A stretch of DNA of 64,000 nucleotides from JBCCIM01 sp965263205 (GTDB lineage Bacteria; Bacteroidota; Rhodothermia; Rhodothermales; JAHQVL01). The position numbers were made by a program, and so were the translations under genes. The notes beneath the pieces were generated by a model that saw nothing but the letters and a program-made list of their open reading frames with translations, was not told the DNA's origin and ran no database searches. Location: assembly GCA_965263205.1 (NCBI GenBank), contig CBDHHF010000011.1, forward strand, positions 310,001 through 374,000, in the 5' to 3' direction. This document shows, one piece after another, positions 46,755 through 55,258 of this stretch (positions are counted from its first letter, which is position 1; every line of letters starts with the position of its first letter).

Positions 46755-48254
46755 ATGGACTACACAACGATAGATAAACTGGCATCTCACGAAGGTAAAA
46801 CAGTTCAATTAAAAGGATGGCTGTACAATAAGCGCGGATCAAAAAGTCTGCAATTTCTGGTGTTGCGAGACGGCAGCGGTATGGTGCAGTGCGTGGTGAA
46901 CCAGGAAGAAGTGGATGCGGCAAGTTGGGAGGTTGCGGAAGGATTATCACAAGAGAGTGCTGTAGAAATTCATGGCACCGTTACCCTTGATGAGCGGCAA
47001 CTTGGTGGCGTGGAAGTGCAGGTGTTGAAGGTATTGCTGGTCGGAAGCTCCGAGGAATATCCGATTACCCCCAAAGCGCACGGTATCGATTTTCTGATGA
47101 ACAAACGCCACTTATGGCTGCGCAGCCGGCGCCAGTGGGCCATTATGCGGATTCGCAACCAGATCACCATGGCGATCCATCATTTCTTCCAGGGCCGTGG
47201 CTTCATCCAGGCTGATGCACCCATTCTGACAGGCAATGCTGTTGAAGGCACCTCAACCCTCTTCGAAATCGATTACTTTGGCGATCCGGCGTACCTGACG
47301 CAGAGTGGTCAGTTGTACGGTGAAGCGATGGCCATGGCGATGGGGAAGATTTACACGTTTGGCCCAACCTTTCGTGCAGAGAAGTCCAAAACACGCCGAC
47401 ACCTGACCGAGTTTTGGATGATTGAGCCAGAAATGGCTTTTTATGACCTCGACATGAACATGGCATTGGCTGAAGATTTTCTGGCAGCTATTGTCGCATC
47501 GGTGCTCGAGCATTGCCGGCCAGAACTCAAAATTGTTGGCCGCGATGTATCGAAGCTCGAACAAGTCAAAACGCCTTTCCCGCGCGTGCATTACTCAGAT
47601 GCCGTTGACCTGCTGCGAAGCGATGAAACGTACAACATGGTAACCGAAGAGATTGCGGCGCTGGAAGAAGAAGGACCACGTTTGAAGCAGGAACTGGAAG
47701 ACAACCAGAAACGCTACGGACAGGCAAAAAAAGGAGAGAAGCGCCGGATTGACGCACGGGCGATCGAAATCAACCAGCGTCTTGAAGAAATTGAAGAGCA
47801 ACTCCGGAATTTACCGAAATGGCGTGAGTCGGCACGTAACTTTGAATGGGGCAACGACTTTGGTGGTAGCGACGAAACGCTGATCACTCGTCATTTTGAT
47901 CAGCCAATCATTGTGCATCGTTTCCCCGCAGCCATTAAGGCATTTTACATGAAGCGTGATCCTGAAGATGACAGGCTGGCAATGGGGATGGACGTACTTG
48001 CTCCAGAAGGCTATGGGGAGATTATTGGAGGAGGAGAACGCGCGACAGATCTCGCCTTTCTTGAAGAGCAGGTTGCAGCGCATAATTTGCCGGCAGACGT
48101 GTTTGAGTGGTATTTTGACCTGCGTCGCTATGGATCAGTACCCCACAGTGGATTTGGTCTCGGTTTAGAGCGCGCGGTAACATGGATTTGCGGTATTCAG
48201 CACGTACGCGAGACAATCCCGTTTCCAAGGTTGCTGGGCCGGCTGCATCCATAA
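46755..48254 (+). CDS. asnS: Asparaginyl-tRNA synthetase
   Basis: 499 residues. An OB-fold anticodon-binding domain (about 10-105) precedes the class II catalytic core. Motif 2 is FGPTFRAEKSKTRRHLTEFWMIEPEM, and motif 3 is GFGLGLERAVTWICG. AsnRS rather than AspRS is supported by EFWMIEPEMAF and by the ending HVRETIPFPRLLGRL. Between about 297 and 358 is a highly charged insertion of some 60 residues, probably coiled coil (EEIAALEEEGPRLKQELEDNQ...), which most AsnRS lack. The usual FEWGNDFGGSDE follows it, so the core is intact. It charges tRNA-Asn. Confidence 0.94.
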   Translation: MDYTTIDKLASHEGKTVQLKGWLYNKRGSKSLQFLVLRDGSGMVQCVVNQEEVDAASWEVAEGLSQESAVEIHGTVTLDERQLGGVEVQVLKVLLVGSSEEYPITPKAHGIDFLMNKRHLWLRSRRQWAIMRIRNQITMAIHHFFQGRGFIQADAPILTGNAVEGTSTLFEIDYFGDPAYLTQSGQLYGEAMAMAMGKIYTFGPTFRAEKSKTRRHLTEFWMIEPEMAFYDLDMNMALAEDFLAAIVASVLEHCRPELKIVGRDVSKLEQVKTPFPRVHYSDAVDLLRSDETYNMVTEEIAALEEEGPRLKQELEDNQKRYGQAKKGEKRRIDARAIEINQRLEEIEEQLRNLPKWRESARNFEWGNDFGGSDETLITRHFDQPIIVHRFPAAIKAFYMKRDPEDDRLAMGMDVLAPEGYGEIIGGGERATDLAFLEEQVAAHNLPADVFEWYFDLRRYGSVPHSGFGLGLERAVTWICGIQHVRETIPFPRLLGRLHP

Positions 48255-48344
48255 ACATAATAATTGCGGCAACCATCCGTTTTATAAGCAAGGGCGCGGC
48301 TTTTGCACCATTTGGTGCTTCGCCATCTAACTTATTGTACAGGT

Positions 48345-49079
48345 ATGAAATACGTTAACATTTTCCTGACGACCCTTTTGCTCTTGTGTGTCATCGTGCC
48401 GGCTGGTACGGTTTCCGCGCAGTCTTTTGAAGAGTACAAATCAATCACTGTTTCCGGTGAAGGTACCATTGACGCTATCCCGGACATGGCCACCGTGCGA
48501 TTTGGGATTTCGACCAAGAATTGGGATCCAGAGAAAGCACGAAAGAAAAATGCTGAGCTGTCCAAGGAGGCGTTGAATCTGGTGCGCGAGCTTGGTGTCG
48601 CGGAGCGGAAAATTCGACTCGAGACCCTGCGTTTGCAGCCAATACGCGAGTATAATCCGCAAACGCGTAAGCCAGAGGATAGAGGTTTTGAGGCAGTGCG
48701 TGAGCTTGTGGTCGAGGTTGAAGACCTTGACAAGCTGCCAGCTATCATTGCAGGTATTGTACAAGAAGGTGCCAATCGGCTTAATGGCATTACATACGGT
48801 TTGCAAGACCGCGAAGGCGTACGAGATGAGGCACTTGTGATGGCCGTCTCCAGAGCAAAAGCAAAAGCTATGCTCATGGCCGCGACCCTTGATGCTGAAT
48901 TGGGCGGCGTTTGGAAAATTTCAGAACAGAGCTTTTCCATGCCTTCCCCAATGGTGCGAATGACTGCTGATCACAGCGTGCGCCTTGCCAAGGCTGAAGC
49001 TGCGCCAGAGCCTGAAGCCTACGCAGCCGGCGAGATGGAAGTCCGCGCTGTTGTCCAGGTTACCTTTTTGATCAAATAG
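48345..49079 (+). CDS. SIMPL domain-containing periplasmic protein
   Basis: 244 residues from the ATG at 48345, chosen because it begins the signal peptide MKYVNIFLTTLLLLCVIVPAG; an earlier start at 48303 would add 14 residues before it. The body is a SIMPL (DUF541) domain: ITVSGEGTIDAIPDMATVRFGI, then AISRAKAKAMLMAATLDAELG-like wording (here AVSRAKAKAMLMAATLDAELGG). Such proteins are exported and linked to oxidative stress or to envelope upkeep, with no known reaction. It is the last gene before a perfect terminator. Confidence 0.88.
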   Translation: MKYVNIFLTTLLLLCVIVPAGTVSAQSFEEYKSITVSGEGTIDAIPDMATVRFGISTKNWDPEKARKKNAELSKEALNLVRELGVAERKIRLETLRLQPIREYNPQTRKPEDRGFEAVRELVVEVEDLDKLPAIIAGIVQEGANRLNGITYGLQDREGVRDEALVMAVSRAKAKAMLMAATLDAELGGVWKISEQSFSMPSPMVRMTADHSVRLAKAEAAPEPEAYAAGEMEVRAVVQVTFLIK

Positions 49080-49132
49080 GTTGATCTTCTCCCAATAAAT
49101 CGGGTATTTCTCGATTGCAAATTGAATCTCTT

Positions 49133-49184
49133 CGAGGGATTATGAATGTAAGCTCCGTACTGCATTCATAATCCCTCGTTTTTT
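49133..49184 (+). terminator. Perfect hairpin terminator after the SIMPL gene
   Basis: A 16-bp stem CGAGGGATTATGAATG/CATTCATAATCCCTCG with a 14-nt loop is followed by six T. Confidence 0.94.
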
Positions 49185-49258
49185 ATCACCCATTTTCCGG
49201 ATGCTATTTTCCGGAGCATTCGCTTACAAAAGCGAACATCGCATAGCAGACAAATACC

Positions 49259-49933
49259 ATGCAGGAAACCCTCCATATTCCGTTTCAGCACGAAAGATAT
49301 CCCGAAGAAACCATGGTGGATCGTGCCGATGCCTTTTACAACATGATGGACAAGCGTCGGTCCATTCGCTTCTTTAGCGACGAACCTGTGCCACGTCACC
49401 TGATTGAGCGAGCGATTCAAACAGCAAGTACGGCCCCGAGCGGTGCCCACATGCAGCCGTGGACCTTTGTGGCAATAAGTGATCCTGATGTGAAGCGTAA
49501 GATCCGTATCGCTGCAGAAAAGGAAGAAAAAGAGAGCTATGGTGGCCGTATGTCAGATGAGTGGCTAGAGGCGCTGGCCCCTTTTGGTACTAACTGGGAA
49601 AAACCGTTCCTGGAAACGGTGCCCTGGATCGTGGTATGCTTTGCACAGAGTTATGGATTTAACGAAGATGAGAGCCGGAAAAAGCATTACTATGTCCAGG
49701 AGAGCTGTGGGATTGCATGTGGTATGTTTATTTCTGCCATTCACAACATGGGCCTTGCAACGTTGACCCATACACCGAGCCCGATGAAGTTTTTGAACGA
49801 GATCCTGGGCCGGCCCAAAAATGAAAAGCCATTTATCTTATTTCCGATTGGCTACCCGGCCTCAGATGCCACGGTGCCAGATATCGGCCGCAAAGAATTA
49901 GCTGCAGTTTCGACCTGGTATGTACCGGAATAG
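49259..49933 (+). CDS. Nitroreductase-family flavoprotein, iodotyrosine-deiodinase-like
   Basis: 224 residues. The FMN-binding KRRSIRFFSDEPVPRHLIERAIQTASTAPSGAHMQPW is typical of the nitroreductase superfamily. The lid is like that of iodotyrosine deiodinase: Glu90, Tyr94 and Lys115 have exactly the spacing (4 and 21) of the human substrate-binding triad Glu157, Tyr161 and Lys182, within EEKESYGGRMSDEWLEALAPF and TNWEKPF. LGRPKNEKPFILFPIGYPASDATVPD also matches. The reaction would be reductive dehalogenation of halotyrosines; in a marine bacterium this might salvage tyrosine. It is a single gene bracketed by terminators. Confidence 0.85.
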   Translation: MQETLHIPFQHERYPEETMVDRADAFYNMMDKRRSIRFFSDEPVPRHLIERAIQTASTAPSGAHMQPWTFVAISDPDVKRKIRIAAEKEEKESYGGRMSDEWLEALAPFGTNWEKPFLETVPWIVVCFAQSYGFNEDESRKKHYYVQESCGIACGMFISAIHNMGLATLTHTPSPMKFLNEILGRPKNEKPFILFPIGYPASDATVPDIGRKELAAVSTWYVPE

Positions 49934-49967
49934 CGTAAATCTTCTATAAGTAAGTTGTTTTGCAATT

Positions 49968-50006
49968 AAAAAGCCCTGTGCTCGTTTGCGGCACAGGGCT
50001 TTTTTT
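49968..50006. terminator. Bidirectional hairpin terminator
   Basis: AAAAAGCCCTGTGC pairs with GCACAGGGCTTTTT across a short loop (TCGTTTGCG); the T run continues. It lies between the convergent deiodinase-like and trpB2 genes. Confidence 0.93.
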
Positions 50007-50029
50007 GTATGGGATTTGTTTGCGCTGCA

Positions 50030-51397
50030 TTAGCCAACAGGGGGCGTGTCGAGTTCTTTTAAATACTGCGTCAGTTCAGCATCTGAAAGGTGGTGGTCGA
50101 CCAGTTCACCATTGAAATAGGCTTCGTAAGCGCTCATGTCGAAATAGCCATGCCCGCAAAGGTTAAATAAGATGGTCTTCGAGACACCTTCTTCCTTGGC
50201 CTGATTCGCTTCCCGGATAGCGGTAGCGACGGCATGGGTGGCCTCTGGTGCCGGCAAGATACCTTCTGCTTTGGCAAATTTGACGCCCGCATCAAAGCAC
50301 TCAAGTTGTTGTAGTGCCTGTGCTTCGATAATCTCATCGTGTAAGAGTTGGCTAATGATGGCACCGGCGCCATGGTAGCGGAGGCCGCCGGCGTGAATCG
50401 GTGCCGGCACAAATTTATGGCCGAGGGTATACATTGGAATGAGTGGCGTCATGCCCACTGAATCACCAAAGTCGTAGCGGAAAGCACCTTTAGTAAGTTT
50501 GGGGCAGGACGCGGGCTCACTCGCGATACAGCGGACCTGCTTACCGTCGGTGAGTTTGTACCGCAAGAAGGGGAACGCGATGCCTGCAAAGTTTGAACCA
50601 CCACCGAACGGTGCAATGACGACGTCGGGGAAGTCGCCGGCCTTTTCCATCTGCACAACAGCTTCCTGGCCGAGAATGGTCTGATGCATTAACACGTGAT
50701 TCAGTACGCTGCCAAGCGAATACTTTGTGTCATCGTGCATGGCTGCCCGTTCTACAGCTTCAGAAATGGCAATGCCCAGGCTGCCTGGAGAATCGGGATC
50801 ACCTGCAAGGATCTGTTTGCCGGCCTGGGTTTTGTCGCTTGGCGAGGCGATTACTTCTGCGCCCCAGGTGTTCATGAGCAGCTTGCGATAAGGCTTCTGG
50901 TGATAGCTGATTTTCACCATGTATACTTCGCACTCCAGACCAAAATGCTGGCATGCAAAGCTGAGCGCGCTACCCCATTGGCCAGCGCCTGTTTCTGTCG
51001 TGAGTCGTTTTACACCTTCTTGTTTGTTGTAATAAGCCTGTGGCACCGCGGTGTTAGGCTTATGGGATCCTGAGGGACTCACGCCTTCATATTTGTAGTA
51101 GATCTTTGCGGGCGTATCGAGCAGTTTTTCAAGATTGTAGGCGCGATACAACGGCGTTGGGCGCCACATTTTGTAGATTTCACTTACTTCATCCGGGATG
51201 TCAATCCAGGGATCCTGAGAGACCTCTTGCATGATTAGTGCCATTGGGAAAAGCGGTGCAAGGTCTTCAGGCCCAATGGGCTCTCGTGTGCCAGGATGCA
51301 ATGGTGGTTTTACAGGATTCGGCATGTGTGCCTGGATGTTGTACCACTGTTTGGGAATTTCCTGTTCGGATAACGTGATCTTTTTTTGATTCGTCAT
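50030..51397 (-). CDS. trpB: TrpB2-type tryptophan synthase beta chain (TrpB-like PLP enzyme)
   Basis: 455 residues from the ATG at 51397 (18 residues shorter than the longest frame). The PLP lysine is in GVSPSGSHKPNTA, and FGGGSNFAGIAFPF provides the phosphate-binding glycines. The long N-terminal addition and the wording RPTPLYRAYNLEKLLDTPAKIYYKYEG define the TrpB2 branch. TrpB2 condenses serine or phosphoserine with indole without requiring TrpA. No trpA or other trp gene is adjacent, so it probably serves indole salvage or replaces TrpB1. It is divergent from hrcA. Confidence 0.92.
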   Translation of the reverse strand: MTNQKKITLSEQEIPKQWYNIQAHMPNPVKPPLHPGTREPIGPEDLAPLFPMALIMQEVSQDPWIDIPDEVSEIYKMWRPTPLYRAYNLEKLLDTPAKIYYKYEGVSPSGSHKPNTAVPQAYYNKQEGVKRLTTETGAGQWGSALSFACQHFGLECEVYMVKISYHQKPYRKLLMNTWGAEVIASPSDKTQAGKQILAGDPDSPGSLGIAISEAVERAAMHDDTKYSLGSVLNHVLMHQTILGQEAVVQMEKAGDFPDVVIAPFGGGSNFAGIAFPFLRYKLTDGKQVRCIASEPASCPKLTKGAFRYDFGDSVGMTPLIPMYTLGHKFVPAPIHAGGLRYHGAGAIISQLLHDEIIEAQALQQLECFDAGVKFAKAEGILPAPEATHAVATAIREANQAKEEGVSKTILFNLCGHGYFDMSAYEAYFNGELVDHHLSDAELTQYLKELDTPPVG

Positions 51398-51699
51398 GAA
51401 ATGTCTGCAGAAAAGAGTACGAGGAACGCAAAAGAGTAACGAATATATCAATGGAACCCCTGATATTAAAGGCAGAACAGGGCCTAATTGCGTTGATCAT
51501 GGCGCCCATTTCAGCGTTGTTAGCCATACCTTGTGTGTCACCGTGGCATAACCCGAAGAAGGGTACGCAATTATGGCAGCTATCCAGGCCCCTTGATCAA
51601 CTAAAATCGTGCTGGTAAGTATAAGTATCTGCCGATTCGACCTATATTGTCCGGTGCCGACCTGATCGGCAAGGCTTTTGCTCGAAGAGGGTATTTAAC

Positions 51700-52776
51700 A
51701 TGCGTGATCAATCTCAGACATATAGCCGGTCTTTCAACGAAAAACTGTCCGCTCGCGAGGGTGAGATTTTACGTCTTGTAGTGCGCAGTTTTGTTGATAC
51801 AGCGGGCCCTGTTGGGTCGAGATTTCTAGCCAAACGTTTTCCAGGTGGCCTGAGTGCTGCTTCGATTCGGAATACGATGAGCGATCTGGAAGACCGTGGA
51901 TTGCTTGATCATCCCTATACCTCTGCCGGCAGGGTGCCTACCGAATTGGGGTATCGTGCTTTTGTCGACCAGTTGATGCAACCGTTGGGTATGTCAGCAG
52001 ACGAGCAGGCGTATCTCAAAGCTACGCTTGGTGGCTTGGATGAGCAGCCGGATGCATTGTTGCGCGAGTGCTCCCGGATTTTGGGGCGCCTGTCCAATCT
52101 TTTGGGAGTTGTGTTGAGTCCGAAGCTTAGCAGCGGTATTCTCGAACGCCTTGAGGTTGTGCCGCTATCTTCGTCGCGGATCATGTTTGTGATTAGCCTT
52201 CACGGTGGACTGGTAAAAACCGTTGTGCTGGAATTGCATACAACGCTTGGCCGGCGGGAATTGGATGATGTTGTGGCCCTCCTCAATAGCCGGTTGGCCG
52301 GATTGTCAATCGATGAAATCCGAAAAACCTATGCGGTTCGGATGCGTGATGTGCAGGATGAGCCGACGGGTTTGGTCAAGCTCGTACTTCAATCTTCAGA
52401 CGATATTTTTAGCGAGCAGGAAGACGGACGCGTGAGCTTTGCTGGCGCTCAAAATATAGTGTCCCAGCCCGAATTTCTCGAGCAGCCCGAAGATCTGAAG
52501 AACCTCGTCGAATTGCTCGAAAATGAAAACTTCATCGTAGAGCTTTTTGAGAATGAGCCCGTATTGAGGCCCGGCCATGTTAATATTCGCATTGGAAGTG
52601 AAATTAACGACGGTCAGGTTACGCAGTATTCGATCGTTACAGCGCGCTATCGCTTTGGTAACACCGAAGGAACGCTGGGTGTCATTGGTCCCAAGCGAAT
52701 GAATTACTCACACGTCTTTTCACTTGTTGAAGGCGTATCTGTGGTATTGAACAGAAAAGAGAGCGAACGAAATTGA
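51700..52776 (+). CDS. hrcA: Heat-inducible transcription repressor HrcA
   Basis: 358 residues, the normal length. The N-terminus LSAREGEILRLVVRSFVDTAGPVGSRFLAKRFPGGLSAASIRNTMSDLEDRGLLDHPYTSAGRVPTELGYR is the winged-helix DNA-binding domain of HrcA. The GAF-like remainder and ending also match (IGPKRMNYSHVFSLVEGV). It represses heat-shock genes by binding CIRCE; no CIRCE element (TTAGCACTC-N9-GAGTGCTAA) is present in the 250 bp upstream. It opens the hrcA-grpE-dnaJ unit. Confidence 0.96.
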   Translation: MRDQSQTYSRSFNEKLSAREGEILRLVVRSFVDTAGPVGSRFLAKRFPGGLSAASIRNTMSDLEDRGLLDHPYTSAGRVPTELGYRAFVDQLMQPLGMSADEQAYLKATLGGLDEQPDALLRECSRILGRLSNLLGVVLSPKLSSGILERLEVVPLSSSRIMFVISLHGGLVKTVVLELHTTLGRRELDDVVALLNSRLAGLSIDEIRKTYAVRMRDVQDEPTGLVKLVLQSSDDIFSEQEDGRVSFAGAQNIVSQPEFLEQPEDLKNLVELLENENFIVELFENEPVLRPGHVNIRIGSEINDGQVTQYSIVTARYRFGNTEGTLGVIGPKRMNYSHVFSLVEGVSVVLNRKESERN

Positions 52777-52843
52777 TCAAACAGTGTATGTCCCCGGAAG
52801 CCCTCTGAAAAGACAGTTTTAACAGGTTGCGCATTTTGTAATT

Positions 52844-53488
52844 ATGAATGATATGGAAGATACAGTAGAGATTTCTGGAGAAGGAGCTGCTAAAGCTGCT
52901 GAGTCGCAGGCTGAAGAAAAAGAGGCAGCAGAAAAAGAAGCAACTGCAGAGGAATCCGCTGCAGAAGAATCGGTGGCTGAACAGAAGAGTGCTGATGAAA
53001 CGCCAAAACCAGATGCTGAAGTAACGGACTTGCAGACTGAGCTTAAAGAGACCAAAGACCGGCTGTTGCGCCAGGTCGCAGAATTTCAGAATTACAAACG
53101 GCGTACGGAGCAGGAAAAAACCATGCTCTTTGAAGCCGGCAAAGCAAAGGTAGTCCAGCAAATGTTGGAGATCCTTGACGACTTTACGCGCTCTGTAGAA
53201 GCCGTAAAGCAGTTTGACGAAAAAGAAGACCAGCCCAAGGAAGGGTACGAACAGTTGAAGCAGGGGATGGAAATGGTTTTTGACAAGTTTCAGAATGAGC
53301 TAACCCGCCTTGGCGTTGAGCCGATTGAGGCCAAAGGACAGCCGTTCAATGAACAAGAACACGAAGCATTAATGCAGCAACCCGCCCCTGAAGATACTGA
53401 ACCGGGCACTGTGCTCGAGGAAATCCAGAAAGGATATCGGATGGGGGATCGTGTACTGCGTCATACAAGGGTTGTAGTAGCAGCCTGA
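52844..53488 (+). CDS. grpE: GrpE nucleotide exchange factor
   Basis: 214 residues. A long acidic Glu/Ala-rich head (about 1-60), wider than in most GrpE, precedes a coiled-coil helix (ETKDRLLRQVAEFQNYKRRTEQEKTML) and the beta-domain (GVEPIEAKGQPFNEQEHEALMQQPAPEDTEPGTVLEEIQKGYRMGDRVLRHTRVVVA). The last stretch is the DnaK-contacting wing. It releases ADP from DnaK. It lies 67 bp after hrcA and 27 bp before dnaJ; dnaK is not in the window. Confidence 0.96.
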   Translation: MNDMEDTVEISGEGAAKAAESQAEEKEAAEKEATAEESAAEESVAEQKSADETPKPDAEVTDLQTELKETKDRLLRQVAEFQNYKRRTEQEKTMLFEAGKAKVVQQMLEILDDFTRSVEAVKQFDEKEDQPKEGYEQLKQGMEMVFDKFQNELTRLGVEPIEAKGQPFNEQEHEALMQQPAPEDTEPGTVLEEIQKGYRMGDRVLRHTRVVVAA

Positions 53489-53515
53489 TGTGTACCAGTA
53501 CTGACCTGAACGTAC

Positions 53516-54682
53516 ATGCGCGATTATTACGAAATACTAGGCGTCCAACGTAACGCATCCGATGCAGATATCAAGCGTGCTTATCGCAAGCTTGCGTTGA
53601 AATATCATCCGGATCGGAACCCCGACGATAAGGAAGCTGAGACCAAGTTCAAAGAAGCAGCTGAGGCGTACGAAGTCCTCTCGAATCCTGACAAGCGTCA
53701 GCGGTACGACAGGTTCGGACATTCCGGGGTGCGTGGTAATGGCGCAGGTGCCGCTGGTTTTCAGGATATCAACGATATCTTTAGTGCATTTAGCGATATT
53801 TTTGGCAACAGCGGTAGCATCTTTGACGAAGTCTTTGGTGGCGCTGCTGGTGCACGATCTCGTGGCCGTCGTCGTAGCGGCCGACCGGGTGGCGATCTTC
53901 GTATTAAGCTCCCGCTCTCGCTTGGTGAAATCAGCGAAGGCACCGAGAAAAAGATCAAGGTCCGCAAGTTTGTGAAGTGTGAGCCTTGTAGCGGTTCGGG
54001 TGCTGAAGCCGGGAAAGAAGGCTATTCTACCTGCCCTACCTGTCAGGGGACCGGGGAAGTACGCCAGGTTACGCGGTCCGTTTTTGGCCAGTTTGTAAAT
54101 GTGCAAACCTGTCCTACGTGCCAGGGGGAAGGCCGTATCATCAACGACCGATGCAAGGTTTGTAATGGGGATGGCCGCAAAAAAGGCGAAGAAACCATCA
54201 CGATTACTGTGCCTCCGGGCGTACTCGAGGGTAATTACCTCACACTGCGTGGTGCCGGCAATGCTGGTATCCGGGGTGGTACAACCGGTGATCTTCGGGT
54301 CGAGATTGAGGAAGTCAATAATAAAGATTTCACCCGCGAAGGGCTAGACATTTATTACGACTTACATATTTCCTTCCCCGAAGCAGCGCTGGGTACCGAA
54401 GTGGAAGTGCCAACCCTAAAAGGACGCGCCCGTTTGGATATCGATCCGGGCATGCAATCAGGCAAAATTTTGCGTATGCGTGGCCGCGGTTTGCCCGAGT
54501 TAAACGGCAACCGCCGGGGCGACCAGATGGTTCGCATCAATGTATGGACCCCACGTACATTGACAGATGAGGAGCGCGATTTCTTCGAAAAGTACCGAGA
54601 ATCGCCTTCTTTTATACCGCAGCCCGAAAAGGATGACGATAAAAAGTCGTTTTTCAGTAAAGTCAAAGACGTCTTTACTTGA
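53516..54682 (+). CDS. dnaJ: Chaperone DnaJ
   Basis: 388 residues, the full-length class I form. The J domain is at residues 1-70 (DYYEILGVQRNASDADIKRAYRKLALKYHPDRNPDD, HPD intact). A Gly/Phe-rich linker follows (about 75-130). All four zinc-binding CxxCxGxG motifs are present: CEPCSGSG, CPTCQGTG, CPTCQGEG and CKVCNGDG. The C-terminal substrate-binding domains end about residue 360. It delivers clients to DnaK and stimulates its ATPase. It starts 27 bp after grpE. Confidence 0.97.
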   Translation: MRDYYEILGVQRNASDADIKRAYRKLALKYHPDRNPDDKEAETKFKEAAEAYEVLSNPDKRQRYDRFGHSGVRGNGAGAAGFQDINDIFSAFSDIFGNSGSIFDEVFGGAAGARSRGRRRSGRPGGDLRIKLPLSLGEISEGTEKKIKVRKFVKCEPCSGSGAEAGKEGYSTCPTCQGTGEVRQVTRSVFGQFVNVQTCPTCQGEGRIINDRCKVCNGDGRKKGEETITITVPPGVLEGNYLTLRGAGNAGIRGGTTGDLRVEIEEVNNKDFTREGLDIYYDLHISFPEAALGTEVEVPTLKGRARLDIDPGMQSGKILRMRGRGLPELNGNRRGDQMVRINVWTPRTLTDEERDFFEKYRESPSFIPQPEKDDDKKSFFSKVKDVFT

Positions 54683-54739
54683 TCGGCTGATCGGCAGCAG
54701 CTTTAATTAATCCTACCAGGTTTTTAGAACCTTAATTCA

Positions 54740-55237
54740 ATGTCTGCACTACTTACTGGTGAAGCGTTGCGTGCGGTAATGCGGCACGTTGCTTCCCCTG
54801 TAACGATTGTTACGGTTGATACCCCGGAAGGCGCTAAAGGGATAACCATTGGTTCATTCACGAGCGTTTCACTGGATCCTCCGCTCATTTCCTTTAATGT
54901 CATGCATGAATCATCAATGCACGATGTATTGATGGAGTCAGAGCGGTTTGCTGTGCAGATCCTTTCTGAAAAGCAGGCAGCATTAAGTGAACGTTTCTCT
55001 ATTCCTCATCAATCCAGCAAACAGCAATTTGAAGGGGTGATGCACCATTTGGACGGGGACGATTTGCCCGTTTTGGATGATGTACTAGCCATTATTCGTT
55101 GCCGGCCGTTTAACGTTGTGCCGGCAGGTGATCATTCCCTCATCATCGGTGAAGTAATTGACGCCAATGCTGTTTCTTTTGGCAAACCACTTATTTATTA
55201 TCAGCAATCCTATCGAAAAGTAGGTGGTACGGCATAG
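54740..55237 (+). CDS. Flavin reductase family protein
   Basis: 165 residues. RHVASPVTIVTVDTPEGAKGITIGSFTSVSLDPPLISFNV is the FMN-binding split-barrel core of the HpaC/flavin reductase family; GDHSLIIGEVIDANA completes it. It supplies reduced flavin to a monooxygenase or reduces flavin directly with NAD(P)H. No monooxygenase gene is adjacent. It starts 57 bp after dnaJ, and the GT-C-like gene begins 21 bp after it, so all may be on one transcript. Confidence 0.87.
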   Translation: MSALLTGEALRAVMRHVASPVTIVTVDTPEGAKGITIGSFTSVSLDPPLISFNVMHESSMHDVLMESERFAVQILSEKQAALSERFSIPHQSSKQQFEGVMHHLDGDDLPVLDDVLAIIRCRPFNVVPAGDHSLIIGEVIDANAVSFGKPLIYYQQSYRKVGGTA

Positions 55238-55258
55238 CTGGCGCTAATCTATTATCTA

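Noticed and set aside
51452..51699. CIRCE operator before hrcA
   Set aside because: The TTAGCACTC-N9-GAGTGCTAA pattern is not present; a TGCCGAT/ATCGGCA pair there is too short and too far apart.
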